A stretch of DNA of 47,772 nucleotides from Flavobacterium sp. 9AF (GCF_902506265.1 NZ_LR733559.1:1-47772), one strand, 5' to 3'. Positions 35,797 to 44,280 are shown, numbered from the stretch's first letter. Notes: generated from the sequence alone by a model not told the origin. Translations and numbers: made by a program.

Positions 35797-35804
35797 TAAT
35801 TTTG
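35797..35804 (+). promoter_or_regulatory. -7-like element at the SLC13 gene
   Basis: TAATTTTG matches TAnnTTTG but ends only 2 bases before the ATG at 35807. If used, the transcript would be leaderless or the true start is further in. Confidence 0.25.
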
Positions 35805-35806
35805 AC

Positions 35807-37594
35807 ATGACACTTGAAATAGGCCTTGTTTTGGGTATTCTAGCAGTAGCATTTGTGTTATTTGTAAGTGAAAAATTTACTGTAGATAAGACGGCATTTT
35901 TTATTCTTATAAGTTTACTTCTGTTTGGGATAGTTTCTCCTGAAGAATCAGTATCTGGATTTTCAGATAATTCTGTTTTAACCATCCTTTGCTTAATGAT
36001 TATTGCTATAGGGTTAGAAAAAAATGGTGTAGTTGCTTTAATGGCAAAAAGAATTGTGCCTATAATGCATTGGCCCATTTGGTTATTTTTACCTTTGTTA
36101 ATGATCGTTGTAGGTCTTTTATCTTCTTTTATTGCAACAACGGCTGTAGTTATTATCTTTATAAAATTAGTCAATGAATTAGATAAACTAGGAAAAATTG
36201 ATAAATCAAAAGTACTTTTACCTATATCATTTGCTGGAATTTTAGGAGGAAGTTGTACTTTGATGGGAACAAGCACTAATTTAATTGTTTCTGGAATATC
36301 AAATAGAAGTGGCATAGGAACATTCTCGTTTTTCGAATTTTCACTAGCAGGAATTATTTTTATACTGATTGCTATACCTCTTGTTTTTATTTTATCTAAT
36401 TTCTTTCTGCCTAAACATGCAGAAGAAAATAATATTGATCTAGGGAGCAAATTTGCCTATATAACTTCTGTTAAGATAAGAGAAGGTTCTAAATTAATTG
36501 GTAAAAAGCCTTATGAAACTGAAATATGGGATGAGAATGATATTCGTTTGATTAAAATTCAAAGAGGTAAACGTTATTTGAAAAGTGATTTAAAATCAGA
36601 AATTTTACAAGAAAACGATATACTTTGGCTCGATTTAACAATAGAAGACTTAACTTCTAAATCGGAAAGTTTAGGTTTGAACATTTTAGGGGTTGATCAA
36701 GATTTATTAGAAGAACAATACACAAATGAATATCATGAAGTAATTATTTTACCCAATTCGAGGTATGTAAATATGTCGGTGAAAGAGTTTAATGAACAAT
36801 TGCCAGATAATATAACAGTTAAAGCAGTAAATAGTGAAAAAGACTACGAACAAAATCCGAATATGATTTATAAATTTTTTTCCAAAAAATTCATAAATCC
36901 TGGCAATAGAGTTTTATTAACTGGTAATGTAAGTGAAATACAAAAAATAGCACACTCAAATAACTTGCTTTTTACAAATTCTGTTTTAACACTCCCTAAT
37001 ATTCCTACTTACAAGAAAATAATTTCATTATTAGCTATCCTTTTAGTTATTGTCCTTTCAGCTACAGATACATTTTCAATTTTAAAAAGTGCGCTAATTG
37101 GTGTTGCTTTATGTTTATTTACGGGTTGTATTCAATTAAAGGAAGCCTATTCAGGAATAAATTGGCAAGTTATTTTTTTATTAGCAGGAATGATACCTTT
37201 GGGAATAGCAATGAAAAACACGGGTACAGATGATTTTATAGGAAATCATTTGTTTTTGTTATTAAAATCAGTACCTACTTCAGCAGTTATAGCATTAGTA
37301 TTTGCTTTTACTATGCTTATGAGTGGATTTATTTCGAATAATGCAACTGCAATTATTTTGGCACCTATAGTAATTGTTGTAGCCCAAAAAATGCATTTAA
37401 ATCCGAAACCCTTATTGTATGCCGTGATGTTTGGAGCCAATTTTAGCTTTTACACACCCATGGGATATCAAACCAATGCGATTATCTATGGTATGGGAAT
37501 TTATAAATTCAAACATTTTTTACTTATTGGAGGTATTTTATCAGCTGTATTATTATTAGTCGCTTCCATTATTTTACCTGTTTTATATAATTAA
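35807..37594 (+). CDS. SLC13/DASS-family permease with two RCK_C (TrkA-C) domains
   Basis: Inner-membrane sodium-coupled anion transporter of 595 residues. Membrane helices flank a central cytoplasmic region (about 215-390) with two TrkA-C domains, seen from VKIREGSKLIGKKPYETE and EVIILPNSRYVNMSVKEF. The SLC13 signature is visible in G-G-S-C-T-L-M-G-T-S-T-N-L-I-V-S and, in the second half, MSGFISNNATAIILAPI and MFGANFSFYTPMGYQTN. This architecture is common for bacterial sulfate or dicarboxylate carriers; the TrkA-C domains probably bind a nucleotide or other regulator. Substrate undetermined. Confidence 0.9.
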   Translation: MTLEIGLVLGILAVAFVLFVSEKFTVDKTAFFILISLLLFGIVSPEESVSGFSDNSVLTILCLMIIAIGLEKNGVVALMAKRIVPIMHWPIWLFLPLLMIVVGLLSSFIATTAVVIIFIKLVNELDKLGKIDKSKVLLPISFAGILGGSCTLMGTSTNLIVSGISNRSGIGTFSFFEFSLAGIIFILIAIPLVFILSNFFLPKHAEENNIDLGSKFAYITSVKIREGSKLIGKKPYETEIWDENDIRLIKIQRGKRYLKSDLKSEILQENDILWLDLTIEDLTSKSESLGLNILGVDQDLLEEQYTNEYHEVIILPNSRYVNMSVKEFNEQLPDNITVKAVNSEKDYEQNPNMIYKFFSKKFINPGNRVLLTGNVSEIQKIAHSNNLLFTNSVLTLPNIPTYKKIISLLAILLVIVLSATDTFSILKSALIGVALCLFTGCIQLKEAYSGINWQVIFLLAGMIPLGIAMKNTGTDDFIGNHLFLLLKSVPTSAVIALVFAFTMLMSGFISNNATAIILAPIVIVVAQKMHLNPKPLLYAVMFGANFSFYTPMGYQTNAIIYGMGIYKFKHFLLIGGILSAVLLLVASIILPVLYN

Positions 37595-37613
37595 TAACTA
37601 CTGTTTTATTTAT

Positions 37614-37642
37614 TTACAAACGGTTACAAACGCTTACAAACG
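37614..37642. repeat. Three direct repeats of TTACAAACG, 10-bp period
   Basis: TTACAAACG occurs at 37614, 37624 and 37634, each separated by one base, so the copies fall on one face of the helix. It lies in the 215-base gap between the SLC13 gene and ssb. The rest of that gap holds a CATCTTTG sequence (37685-37692) close to a -7 element and AT-rich leader. Confidence 0.7.
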
Positions 37643-37809
37643 AAAGTAAATAACTAACAACCGAATGTCGTTTAAAAATTGTTACATCTTTGCCCTGTCG
37701 AAATGAAACGAGAAGCATTGCAATATTAAAATGAATGTTAATTTCAATTCTAACGTTTTATAACATATAATAATAATTTATATAAACCATTTAAAATTTT
37801 ACAAGCCTT

Positions 37810-38133
37810 ATGAAAAACAGAGTACAGTTAATCGGACATGTAGGACAAGAACCTGAAATCAAAAATTTAGAAGCAGGAAAGAAAGTAGCTAGTTTATCTA
37901 TTGCCACCAATGAAGTTTATTATAAAGATAATGGAGATAAAGTAGAAAAGACGGAATGGCACAGAGTAACAGCTTGGGGGAAAACAGCTGAGATTATTGA
38001 AAAATTTGTAACCAAAGGAAAAGAAATAGGTGTTGAAGGTAAATTAACTAATCGAACGTATGACGATAAAGACGGTGTAAAACGTTATATCACAGAAATA
38101 GTGGCTAATGAGGTATTGCTTTTAGGTAAATAA
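37810..38133 (+). CDS. ssb: Short single-stranded DNA-binding protein
   Basis: OB-fold SSB of 107 residues. The family core is clear: N-R-V-Q-L-I-G-H-V-G-Q-E-P-E (3-16), ATNEVYYKDNGDKVEKTEWH, W-G-K-T-A-E and G-x-E-G-K-L-T-N-R. The protein stops directly after the fold, without the flexible linker and acidic D-D-x-I-P-F tail that recruits replication proteins. It is therefore probably an accessory SSB rather than the main housekeeping copy, as Flavobacteria often keep a longer ssb elsewhere. A hairpin follows the stop. Confidence 0.92.
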   Translation: MKNRVQLIGHVGQEPEIKNLEAGKKVASLSIATNEVYYKDNGDKVEKTEWHRVTAWGKTAEIIEKFVTKGKEIGVEGKLTNRTYDDKDGVKRYITEIVANEVLLLGK

Positions 38134-38140
38134 TATGTAA

Positions 38141-38180
38141 AGCACACTATTTTTGTAAAATTACCATAAAATAGTGTGCT
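38141..38180 (+). terminator. Hairpin after ssb
   Basis: Perfect 13-bp stem AGCACACTATTTT (38141-38153) with AAAATAGTGTGCT (38168-38180), 14-base loop. The following AATTTGTT is a weak T-tract, so it may be a terminator or a transcript-stabilising hairpin. Confidence 0.65.
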
Positions 38181-38215
38181 AATTTGTTAAATACATAAAA
38201 ATAAAACACTTAAAT

Positions 38216-38243
38216 TTTGTATTTAAAAAAATATTTATATTTA
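38216..38243 (+). promoter_or_regulatory. Promoter of the small exported protein
   Basis: TTTG at 38216-38219 and TATATTTA at 38236-38243 (one mismatch to TAnnTTTG), 16 bases apart, with the start at 38265. Confidence 0.35.
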
Positions 38244-38264
38244 CTTAATATAAAATTCAAGTGT

Positions 38265-38729
38265 ATGAGTAAACTTTTGTCAGTATTGTTTTTATTATTC
38301 TTTAAAGTAATAATTGCACAAGTAGGTATCAATACAACAGTACCATTAAGTACATTAGATATAAATGGAAATTTAACTGTAAAAGAAATTGGAATTGCAA
38401 ATGCTAATATTCCTGGTTCTGGAACTTTTTTAGGTGGTACTACAAGTAGCCCAAGCTTAATTAACGATGGAATTTATATTTCTTTAACTCCAAGTGGAGC
38501 CAATAATAGTTTTTCATTACCCAATGCTGTTAACTTTCCAGGTAGAACGTATATACTTAGAAATATTTCAGGTAGTGAAGATGTTTTATTATATACAACA
38601 TCGGGAAATTTGTTTTTTTCGAAAAATTCAAAAGACCCAACAGCTTCCCCAATAGTTATGCCTTTTAATGGTGATTTAAAGACATTGATATTAATTAGTG
38701 ATGGTATTAATTGGACCTATATTTTCTAA
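38265..38729 (+). CDS. Small exported protein with tail-fibre-like start (QVGINTTVP)
   Basis: Exported protein of 154 residues. Starting at 38265 gives a signal peptide (MSKLLSVLFLLFFKVIIAQ); the mature N-terminus V-G-I-N-T-T-V-P-L-S-T-L-D-I-N-G is the phrase found at the start of many Bacteroidota surface proteins, shared with phage tail-fibre shafts. The remainder is a beta-rich domain ending INWTYIF. No T9SS sorting domain is seen. Role unknown, possibly adhesion. Confidence 0.65.
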   Translation: MSKLLSVLFLLFFKVIIAQVGINTTVPLSTLDINGNLTVKEIGIANANIPGSGTFLGGTTSSPSLINDGIYISLTPSGANNSFSLPNAVNFPGRTYILRNISGSEDVLLYTTSGNLFFSKNSKDPTASPIVMPFNGDLKTLILISDGINWTYIF

Positions 38730-38755
38730 TTATCTAAGCATAAATTGAATACTTT

Positions 38756-39655
38756 TTAAAAAATAGATTTAGCCACTCGATATGTATTAGTATGTGCTTC
38801 AATTATCGTTTTTATTTCTGGGGAATAACCACCACCCATTGAAACTTGCACGGGTATTTGATATTCATGGCATAATTCGAAGACAATTTCATCTCTTTTT
38901 TTGCAACCATCAATTGTGCAGGAAAGTTTTCCTAATTTATCACTTGCTAAAATATCAACACCAGCTAAATAGAATATAAAATCGGGTTTTTGTTGTTCTA
39001 TTAATCTTGGGATAATTTCCGAAATGGTTTTAAGAAATACATCATCATTAGTATTATCAAGGAATTCAATATCCAGATCTGATTTTTCTTTTTTAAAAGG
39101 ATAGTTTGATTTTCCATGTGTAGAAAATGTAAAAACATTAGAATTACTTTTAAATATTTCGGCTGTTCCATTCCCTTGATGTACATCTAAATCAATAATT
39201 AATATTTTTTTTGCTAATTTATTATTAAGTAGAAACTGTGTTGCAATGGCTTGATCATTAAGCAAACAAAATGCTTCTCCGTGTGTAGCATAAGCGTGAT
39301 GAGTTCCACCAGCTATGTTAAATGAAATTTTTGTATCAAAAGATTTTTGGCAACCTAAAAGAGTTCCTTGAGCAATTCGCAGTTCTCTTTCGACTAAATC
39401 TGCAGAAAGAGGAAACCCAATTTTTCTAATAGCTCTTGGCTCTAAACTTAAATTAATCAATTGATTTACATATTCTTTTGTATGAACAGCTAAAACATAT
39501 TCTAAATCACAAATTTTAGGTTCAAAAAAATCGTTGGGTTGAACTGTTCCTTCATAAAGTAATTGTTGGGGTAACAATTCGTATTTCAACATTGGAAAAC
39601 GATGACCATCTGGTAAAGGATGTTTGTAAATAGGATGATAAGCTATAGGAAACAT
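38756..39655 (-). CDS. Histone-deacetylase-family (class IV-like) amidohydrolase
   Basis: Zinc-dependent deacetylase of 299 residues in the arginase/HDAC fold. Visible motifs: opening YHPIYKHPLPDGHRFPM, the active-site tandem G-G-T-H-H-A-Y (catalytic His pair), zinc ligands in D-L-D-V-H-Q-G-N-G-T, AGVDILASDKLGKL, and the late G-G-G-Y. The length and the PLPDGHRFPM start are those of the HDAC11/class IV-like bacterial group, annotated as deacetylases of acetylpolyamines or other acyl amides. It follows an unknown exported-protein gene by 3 bases on the same strand. Confidence 0.92.
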   Translation of the reverse strand: MFPIAYHPIYKHPLPDGHRFPMLKYELLPQQLLYEGTVQPNDFFEPKICDLEYVLAVHTKEYVNQLINLSLEPRAIRKIGFPLSADLVERELRIAQGTLLGCQKSFDTKISFNIAGGTHHAYATHGEAFCLLNDQAIATQFLLNNKLAKKILIIDLDVHQGNGTAEIFKSNSNVFTFSTHGKSNYPFKKEKSDLDIEFLDNTNDDVFLKTISEIIPRLIEQQKPDFIFYLAGVDILASDKLGKLSCTIDGCKKRDEIVFELCHEYQIPVQVSMGGGYSPEIKTIIEAHTNTYRVAKSIF

Positions 39656-39658
39656 GAT

Positions 39659-41038
39659 TTAATAATCATAACCATTAGTAAATTTACTTAATATAATTTC
39701 TTTTGTTTTAGAATCATAATAGCTCAAGATATAAAATTTTTTATATGGAAAATAAGATTCATAATTTACAAACCTATTTTGAGAAGTAAATCGAGCTATT
39801 TTATCTATATATAAAGGTTGATAACCTGTTTCTTTTTCATTAAAATTTGTATCCAATAATACATCAAAAAAGACATTTTGAGGAATATAATTATTACCGT
39901 AATTTCCTCCTACACCAGCCATTTCTAAACCAATATTCATTAGTATATCGCTATTTCTTACCACATCTTTGGTTCCACCAAAAGTCACATAATATGTGTT
40001 ATTATGTTTATAAAAAGATGCTCCTAAGCGAGTAGAAGCAAGTTTACTTATAAACTGCTTAGAGTTTTTAATTTTCTTAGGAGAATTATTTTCGGTTTGA
40101 ACTAAAAAATTAGCAGTAAAAGGAGAAATAGAATCTTCTATGATTTTATATTTTTTTATATTTTTTTTTGTTTCGAAATCTAAAATCTGAATATCTAATT
40201 CTTCTTCATTTAAAGAAAGAATAACAATATTTTTATCAAACAATAAAGAATTGGATTGGGTTACACTAGCTAAATTAGCTATAAAATTATTCTCTTTTAT
40301 TTCAAAACTTTTTAAGTCTATTGTATAAATTTGGGTTTTAGATGGATTGTGATTTAAACTAATTATTAGAGAATCATTTCTTACATAATACTTAATTGGA
40401 TTGGCTCCTTCTAAAAAAGAGTTAAAAGCATTTAAATCAATTTTAGCTAAACCATACAAATCAAATAAGTCATTTAAAGTTGTTTTATTTTTACTCGCAT
40501 TTTCAAAAGTAAAACTTGTAAAATTTAGAGTATTTATCAATATTTCATGACCTGTAAGCTTAACTAATTGAATTTCTTTTGATGTCTTTTGTTCTGTAAT
40601 GAAATAAAGCGAACCATTTTCATAGAATTGGGTAAAAATAGTATAGTTCTTGAAAGATATAGGGTATAAAATGGTTTTAGTAGTATGGGAAATAAAATCA
40701 AATTCTACACCTGTAATTTTTTCAAAATCTTCGGTTGCCCAATAAGCAATTGGCTTTTGATCAGAAGAAAAGCCACAACCTAATAAAAACCTAAAATTGA
40801 ATGGTTTTTTACTTACGATGCTGTCTGAAAAAAAAATAGCACTATTAAATTTTATACCTATAAATTGTTCTTTATCTGCTGCAAATGAAAAAATCTCGTG
40901 TGTATCAGGATTCATTTGAGTAATTAATTGATGATAATCGGTATTTCTTTTGAATTCAAAGGATGCATCTGCCAATGTAACTTGACCATAAAAGATAAAG
41001 CCAATTAGTAAAAAACAAGTAATAAACATTTTTTTCAT
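39659..41038 (-). CDS. Exported protein, unknown
   Basis: 459-residue protein with a Sec signal (MKKMFITCFLLIGFIFYGQ) and a mature part made of short beta strands, probably a propeller (ESFAFAADKEQ-like, TKTILYPISFKNYTIFTQF). No known repeat or domain signature can be named. It shares a transcript with the HDAC-like gene (3 bases apart). No sorting domain or lipobox. Confidence 0.55.
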   Translation of the reverse strand: MKKMFITCFLLIGFIFYGQVTLADASFEFKRNTDYHQLITQMNPDTHEIFSFAADKEQFIGIKFNSAIFFSDSIVSKKPFNFRFLLGCGFSSDQKPIAYWATEDFEKITGVEFDFISHTTKTILYPISFKNYTIFTQFYENGSLYFITEQKTSKEIQLVKLTGHEILINTLNFTSFTFENASKNKTTLNDLFDLYGLAKIDLNAFNSFLEGANPIKYYVRNDSLIISLNHNPSKTQIYTIDLKSFEIKENNFIANLASVTQSNSLLFDKNIVILSLNEEELDIQILDFETKKNIKKYKIIEDSISPFTANFLVQTENNSPKKIKNSKQFISKLASTRLGASFYKHNNTYYVTFGGTKDVVRNSDILMNIGLEMAGVGGNYGNNYIPQNVFFDVLLDTNFNEKETGYQPLYIDKIARFTSQNRFVNYESYFPYKKFYILSYYDSKTKEIILSKFTNGYDY

Positions 41039-41119
41039 AAGCTTTGATTTTTAATCAAATATAGCGTAAAACCTAGGATGTCTTGTTAAAAGTTTCTAAA
41101 AGTTACATTACTAGAAGCG

Positions 41120-41743
41120 CTAAGTAGTTAACAATTCTTGTAATTTTTCAATGAATAAACCTATATGATAACCATCGACTAATGCATGATGAGCAGCAAC
41201 GCTAATATTCATCTTTTTTTTATGCCCCTTATTAATTAATTTTCCAAATGAAATTTTTGGACAACTATCAGGATGTTTGTAATTTCTAGCATGAGTTAAT
41301 CCAGTAAAATTAATCCACGGAATGGTAGAGAAGTGAATAATATTTTCTGGATAGGAGGTAGTAAGTAAGCCTGAGGTATTTTGAATTCTAGTAATTTCTT
41401 TTTGTACAGTTCTATTAAATTCAAAAATGTTATCATCATATTTCATAAAGGAAAAACCAAAAGTTTTATCTTCTCTTATAATAGTTGATGAAACATGAAT
41501 AATGTCATAGATAATTACTTTTTCATCTTTAATCCTATATTTAAAATTTTCAATTAAATTAACTGCCTCTAAACTTTTATGAAGGTAATAGGTGAAAAAT
41601 GGAATTTGTAATTCTGTAGCTTTATCGTAAGCAAAAGTAACATCAATTGTACAGTTTATACTAAAAAATGGTTCGTCAAACTGAGAAAAAAACTCAAAGT
41701 GTTCTTTTCGATTCCAATTGCTAATGTCTAATTCTCTTTTCAT
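41120..41743 (-). CDS. Chloramphenicol-acetyltransferase-like acyltransferase
   Basis: 207-residue member of the CatA fold. The catalytic motif A-A-H-H-A-L-V-D-G-Y-H-I-G lies near the C-terminus and STIPWINFTGLTH and CPKISFGKL are the other conserved phrases. Type A CATs move an acetyl group from CoA to chloramphenicol, but chromosomal relatives in Flavobacteria often have other or unknown acceptors. It follows the HAD gene by 5 bases. Resistance should not be assumed from sequence. Confidence 0.85.
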   Translation of the reverse strand: MKRELDISNWNRKEHFEFFSQFDEPFFSINCTIDVTFAYDKATELQIPFFTYYLHKSLEAVNLIENFKYRIKDEKVIIYDIIHVSSTIIREDKTFGFSFMKYDDNIFEFNRTVQKEITRIQNTSGLLTTSYPENIIHFSTIPWINFTGLTHARNYKHPDSCPKISFGKLINKGHKKKMNISVAAHHALVDGYHIGLFIEKLQELLTT

Positions 41744-41748
41744 AAAAT

Positions 41749-42444
41749 TTAATTAGACAACAAAGATAAAACTTCTGTAATTGAGGTTATTGCTTTGAAG
41801 TTTTCATGATTAATTTCAAAATCAATTTTTTCATATTCCCATGTGGTATGATATGGAATGTGAACACCATAACCACCAATATTTAAAATGGGTAAAACAT
41901 CTGATTTTAAAGAATTGCCTATCATCAGAAAATCTTTAGCATTAATATCTAATCGGCCGAGCATTTTAGTGTAATCCAATTCTGTTTTATCACTTAAAAC
42001 TTCTATGTGATGAAAATAATGACCAATACCAGAATCATGTAATTTTCTATGTTGATCTTTTAAATCTCCTTTGGTAGCTACAATTAATTTATATTCACCT
42101 TTTAGTTCTTTTAATACCTCTTCTACATTGGGTAACAGTTCAACTGGTTTTTGTAATAAATCTTTACCAATAGTAATTATTTTTTCAATTCCTTTTCCGG
42201 AGATAGTATGATTAGTAATTTTTAAAGCAGTTTCAATCATTGACAAAGTAAAAGCTTTAATTCCAAACCCATATAGAGGTAAATTTTTAACCTGATGGTT
42301 TAAAATCATTCCTAAAATTTCTTGATTAGAAGCAAAATCTTGAAATAATTCGCAAAAACGAGCTTGAGCTTCATCAAAATAAGGTTCGTTATGCCATAAA
42401 GTATCATCTGCATCAAAAGCAATAGTCTTGGGTTTAATAATCAT
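41749..42444 (-). CDS. HAD-family hydrolase
   Basis: 231-residue cytoplasmic phosphatase. Motif I is F-D-A-D-D-T-L-W (nucleophile D11, acid D13), motif II is V-A-T-K-G-D and motif IV is M-I-G-N-S-L-K-S-D, with a helical cap between. The D-A-D-D-T-L-W start marks the YjjG/phosphoglycolate-phosphatase-like group. Substrate unknown. It is first in an operon with the CAT-like gene and divergent from the ThiF gene. Confidence 0.85.
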   Translation of the reverse strand: MIIKPKTIAFDADDTLWHNEPYFDEAQARFCELFQDFASNQEILGMILNHQVKNLPLYGFGIKAFTLSMIETALKITNHTISGKGIEKIITIGKDLLQKPVELLPNVEEVLKELKGEYKLIVATKGDLKDQHRKLHDSGIGHYFHHIEVLSDKTELDYTKMLGRLDINAKDFLMIGNSLKSDVLPILNIGGYGVHIPYHTTWEYEKIDFEINHENFKAITSITEVLSLLSN

Positions 42445-42550
42445 ATTTTAGAATTAAAAGAATTGTTTATAACTTATAAACGGTTAAAATTACATTTTTT
42501 TGACCCATTTTGAAAATGATTCTTTTCATTTTATAAAATAAATATGAAAA

Positions 42551-42566
42551 CTACCTTTTAGGGTAA
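42551..42566. promoter_or_regulatory. Dyad site 1 (ThiF-gene promoter)
   Basis: CTACCTTTTAGGGTAA, starting exactly 38 bases before the -7 element at 42589. One of four related 16-mers in this locus; its centre would be near -43 from the expected transcription start, overlapping where a -33 element would lie. Confidence 0.65.
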
Positions 42567-42588
42567 AAAGTATTTTTTGAGATAGACT

Positions 42589-42596
42589 TACTTTTG
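42589..42596 (+). promoter_or_regulatory. -7 element of the ThiF gene
   Basis: TACTTTTG matches TAnnTTTG, 24 bases (start to start) before the ATG at 42613. Confidence 0.65.
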
Positions 42597-42612
42597 TACT
42601 AAAATTATTAGA

Positions 42613-43362
42613 ATGGAAAAGAGATATAGTAGAAACCGACTTTATATTACTCAGGAAGAGCAAGAAATTATTAAGGATTATCCGATTCTTTTAGGAGGTA
42701 GTGGTATTGGAAGTGTTATTGCAGAATGTGCTCTTAGATTGGGTTTTGAAAACATAACAATTATTGATGGCGATCAAGTTGAGTTAACCAATTTAAATCG
42801 GCAAAATTATACAGAGGAAGACATTTCTGCTGATAAGACCATGGCTTTACAAAAGAGATTAGAAGCTATAAATAGCAATGCAAAAATTACTGTTCATACG
42901 ACTTTTTTAACCTCAGAAAATGTGGAAGAGTATGTAAGAGGTAGTAAAATAGCTATTAATGCTTTAGATTTTTCATCTGATGTTCCTTTGGTATTTGATC
43001 GCATTTGTCAAGCACAGGGTATACCTATTTTACATCCATATAATTTAGGCTGGGCGGGTTTAGTAAGTGTAATTGCTTCGGATAGCTTATCATTAAGTTC
43101 TTTAGAAAAATCGGAAGAAAACTTTAATGAGGTTAATATGGTAGAATATGCGACAAAATATTTGAGATTTTGGGGAAATCCTCAAGAATGGTTAGAAAAT
43201 ATTATTCAAGAATATAAGAATGAAGTTGAGATTTTACCACCACCTCAATTAGCTATTGGTTCTTGGATGGTAGCTTCTATGTGTTCACAAATCTTGTTTG
43301 ACATTGCAACAGGAAAAGAAGTTAAAAAGTTTCCAGAATTTTATTTTTCTTCAATAAGATAA
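42613..43362 (+). CDS. ThiF/MoeB-family adenylyltransferase (E1-like)
   Basis: Cytoplasmic 249-residue enzyme of the ThiF/E1 superfamily, which adenylates a carboxyl terminus or other acid using ATP. Nucleotide motif L-G-G-S-G-I-G-S (27-34), D52 and D54 in I-I-D-G-D-Q-V-E, the arginine motif N-L-N-R-Q (60-64) and K75 in S-A-D-K-T are all in place. The zinc CxxC pair and a catalytic cysteine in the crossover loop are not visible. It is controlled by a promoter with the same dyad as the acyltransferase and receptor genes, and converges on luxR with a 2-base gap. Relatives activate sulfur-carrier proteins, tRNA t6A or RiPP peptides such as microcin C. Confidence 0.85.
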   Translation: MEKRYSRNRLYITQEEQEIIKDYPILLGGSGIGSVIAECALRLGFENITIIDGDQVELTNLNRQNYTEEDISADKTMALQKRLEAINSNAKITVHTTFLTSENVEEYVRGSKIAINALDFSSDVPLVFDRICQAQGIPILHPYNLGWAGLVSVIASDSLSLSSLEKSEENFNEVNMVEYATKYLRFWGNPQEWLENIIQEYKNEVEILPPPQLAIGSWMVASMCSQILFDIATGKEVKKFPEFYFSSIR

Positions 43363-43364
43363 AT

Positions 43365-44123
43365 CTAAATCAATTTATTATTAGTTGCAAAAGCAACAGC
43401 TTCTGATATATTATTAACCCCTAATTTATCAAATAATTTACGACGATGAAATTTAACCGTATCAGGAGAAACAAATATTGCATCAGCTATTTCTGTAATA
43501 GTAAATCCTCTAATAGAATAACTTAAAACTTCTTTCTCTCTATCAGACAACTCTATTTTTTCTTCTGATTTCCAAAAATCGCCTTCTAAATCATAAGTAA
43601 AGATTTTATTATCCCCTTTTTTGAAAATTTTAATATTTCCCGATTTTTGTTCGTTTGAAAGAGAAACAATACATATTGCTTTCCAAATTTTGCCATCATT
43701 GGTAAGGAAAAGAGGTGTCAATTTCTGATTAATTAATATGATTTTACCTTCTTTATTTTTTAAATGGAAATCATAAGAAATAGTATGAAATTTTCTTTCT
43801 TCTACTGGAATTTTTTCATAAAACTCAAAACCCACAGCATTAATTTTTAATAATAAATCTAAATCTTGTTTTAGAACATATTTAAAATAAAACAAGTATC
43901 CCATCTCTTTTACTTCTTCTCCTGTATGACCACAAAGAAATAATGGATTTTCCGACACATAGTCAAATCCTTTTTTTTCATAATCTATAACATAGATACT
44001 ATTATAGGTTGTTCTTGCAAAAGCTCTTATAGGCTCTAAATAATCACTTGTTTGTAAAATCTCATCATCTGAAACACCATTAACTGTGTTTTTTAGTGAA
44101 AAAAAATTGTTTATGCCTTCCAT
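43365..44123 (-). CDS. PAS-LuxR-type transcription regulator
   Basis: 252-residue regulator with an N-terminal PAS-like sensor (about 20-160; SIYVIDYEKKGFDYVSENPL, GHTGEEVKEMGYLFYFKYV) and a C-terminal LuxR/FixJ helix-turn-helix (from LSDREKEVLSYSIRGFTITE, recognition helix VSPDTVKFHRRKLFDKLGV). There is no phosphoacceptor receiver and no AHL-binding domain. It is divergent from the acyltransferase gene, with dyads 2 and 4 in between, and is the best candidate to bind the repeated CTACnnTTTAGnGTAR dyad. The signal sensed is unknown; such PAS-LuxR proteins are common in Flavobacteria. Confidence 0.88.
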   Translation of the reverse strand: MEGINNFFSLKNTVNGVSDDEILQTSDYLEPIRAFARTTYNSIYVIDYEKKGFDYVSENPLFLCGHTGEEVKEMGYLFYFKYVLKQDLDLLLKINAVGFEFYEKIPVEERKFHTISYDFHLKNKEGKIILINQKLTPLFLTNDGKIWKAICIVSLSNEQKSGNIKIFKKGDNKIFTYDLEGDFWKSEEKIELSDREKEVLSYSIRGFTITEIADAIFVSPDTVKFHRRKLFDKLGVNNISEAVAFATNNKLI

Positions 44124-44140
44124 GTTTATTTGTTTACTAT

Positions 44141-44148
44141 CAAATATA
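44141..44148 (-). promoter_or_regulatory. -7 element of luxR
   Basis: Minus-strand TATATTTG matches TAnnTTTG, 17 bases between it and the luxR start at 44123. Dyad 2 is upstream of it but at 45 rather than 38 bases. Confidence 0.45.
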
Positions 44149-44177
44149 AGGTTTTTTTAAGAAAAAAATCTTATAAA

Positions 44178-44193
44178 CTACACTTTAGAGTAG
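44178..44193. promoter_or_regulatory. Dyad site 2 (luxR-acyltransferase gap)
   Basis: CTACACTTTAGAGTAG, the most symmetric copy, lying exactly 38 bases before dyad site 4 on the plus strand and 55 bases before luxR on the other. It may serve luxR autoregulation. Confidence 0.6.
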
Positions 44194-44215
44194 TTTTTAT
44201 TTAACTGACTCATTA

Positions 44216-44231
44216 CTACTATTTTGTGTAA
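44216..44231. promoter_or_regulatory. Dyad site 4 (acyltransferase promoter)
   Basis: CTACTATTTTGTGTAA, the weakest copy, starts exactly 38 bases before the -7 element at 44254. Confidence 0.5.
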
Positions 44232-44253
44232 TGTAGAGCTAGTAGATGTTAAA

Positions 44254-44261
44254 TAGTTTTG
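44254..44261 (+). promoter_or_regulatory. -7 element of the acyltransferase gene
   Basis: TAGTTTTG matches TAnnTTTG, 27 bases (start to start) before the ATG at 44281. Confidence 0.6.
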
Positions 44262-44280
44262 AGTATAAACAAAAGCAATT

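Noticed and set aside
35701..36450. Long open frame of 249 codons on the minus strand across the SLC13 start
   Set aside because: It lies antisense to the clear SLC13 reading frame, its translation has the Ile/Lys/Asn-rich shadow composition and shows no domain.
37614..37642. Three TTACAAACG copies as a CRISPR array
   Set aside because: The units are 9 bases long with one-base spacers; CRISPR repeats are 23 or more with long unique spacers.
37685..37720. GTCGAAATGAAACGAGAAG as another copy of the REP-like repeat
   Set aside because: It shares only parts of the block and no symmetry, too weak to call.
41043..41057. Short inverted repeat TTGAT-TTTTA-ATCAA upstream of the 459-residue exported protein gene
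   Set aside because: Five-base arms in AT-rich DNA are expected by chance and no T-run follows.
41120..41743. CAT-like gene as a resistance gene
   Set aside because: The fold and motif are those of CatA relatives, but chromosomal relatives in this family have unknown substrates and no mobile context is seen.
43365..44123. The LuxR-type regulator as an AHL receptor
   Set aside because: The N-terminal part is PAS-like, not the autoinducer-binding domain, so an AHL signal is not supported.
44141..44193. Dyad 2 as an activator site of luxR with the same geometry
   Set aside because: On the minus strand the distance to the luxR -7 element is 45, not 38, so it does not fit the rule seen at the other three promoters; it may still act differently.
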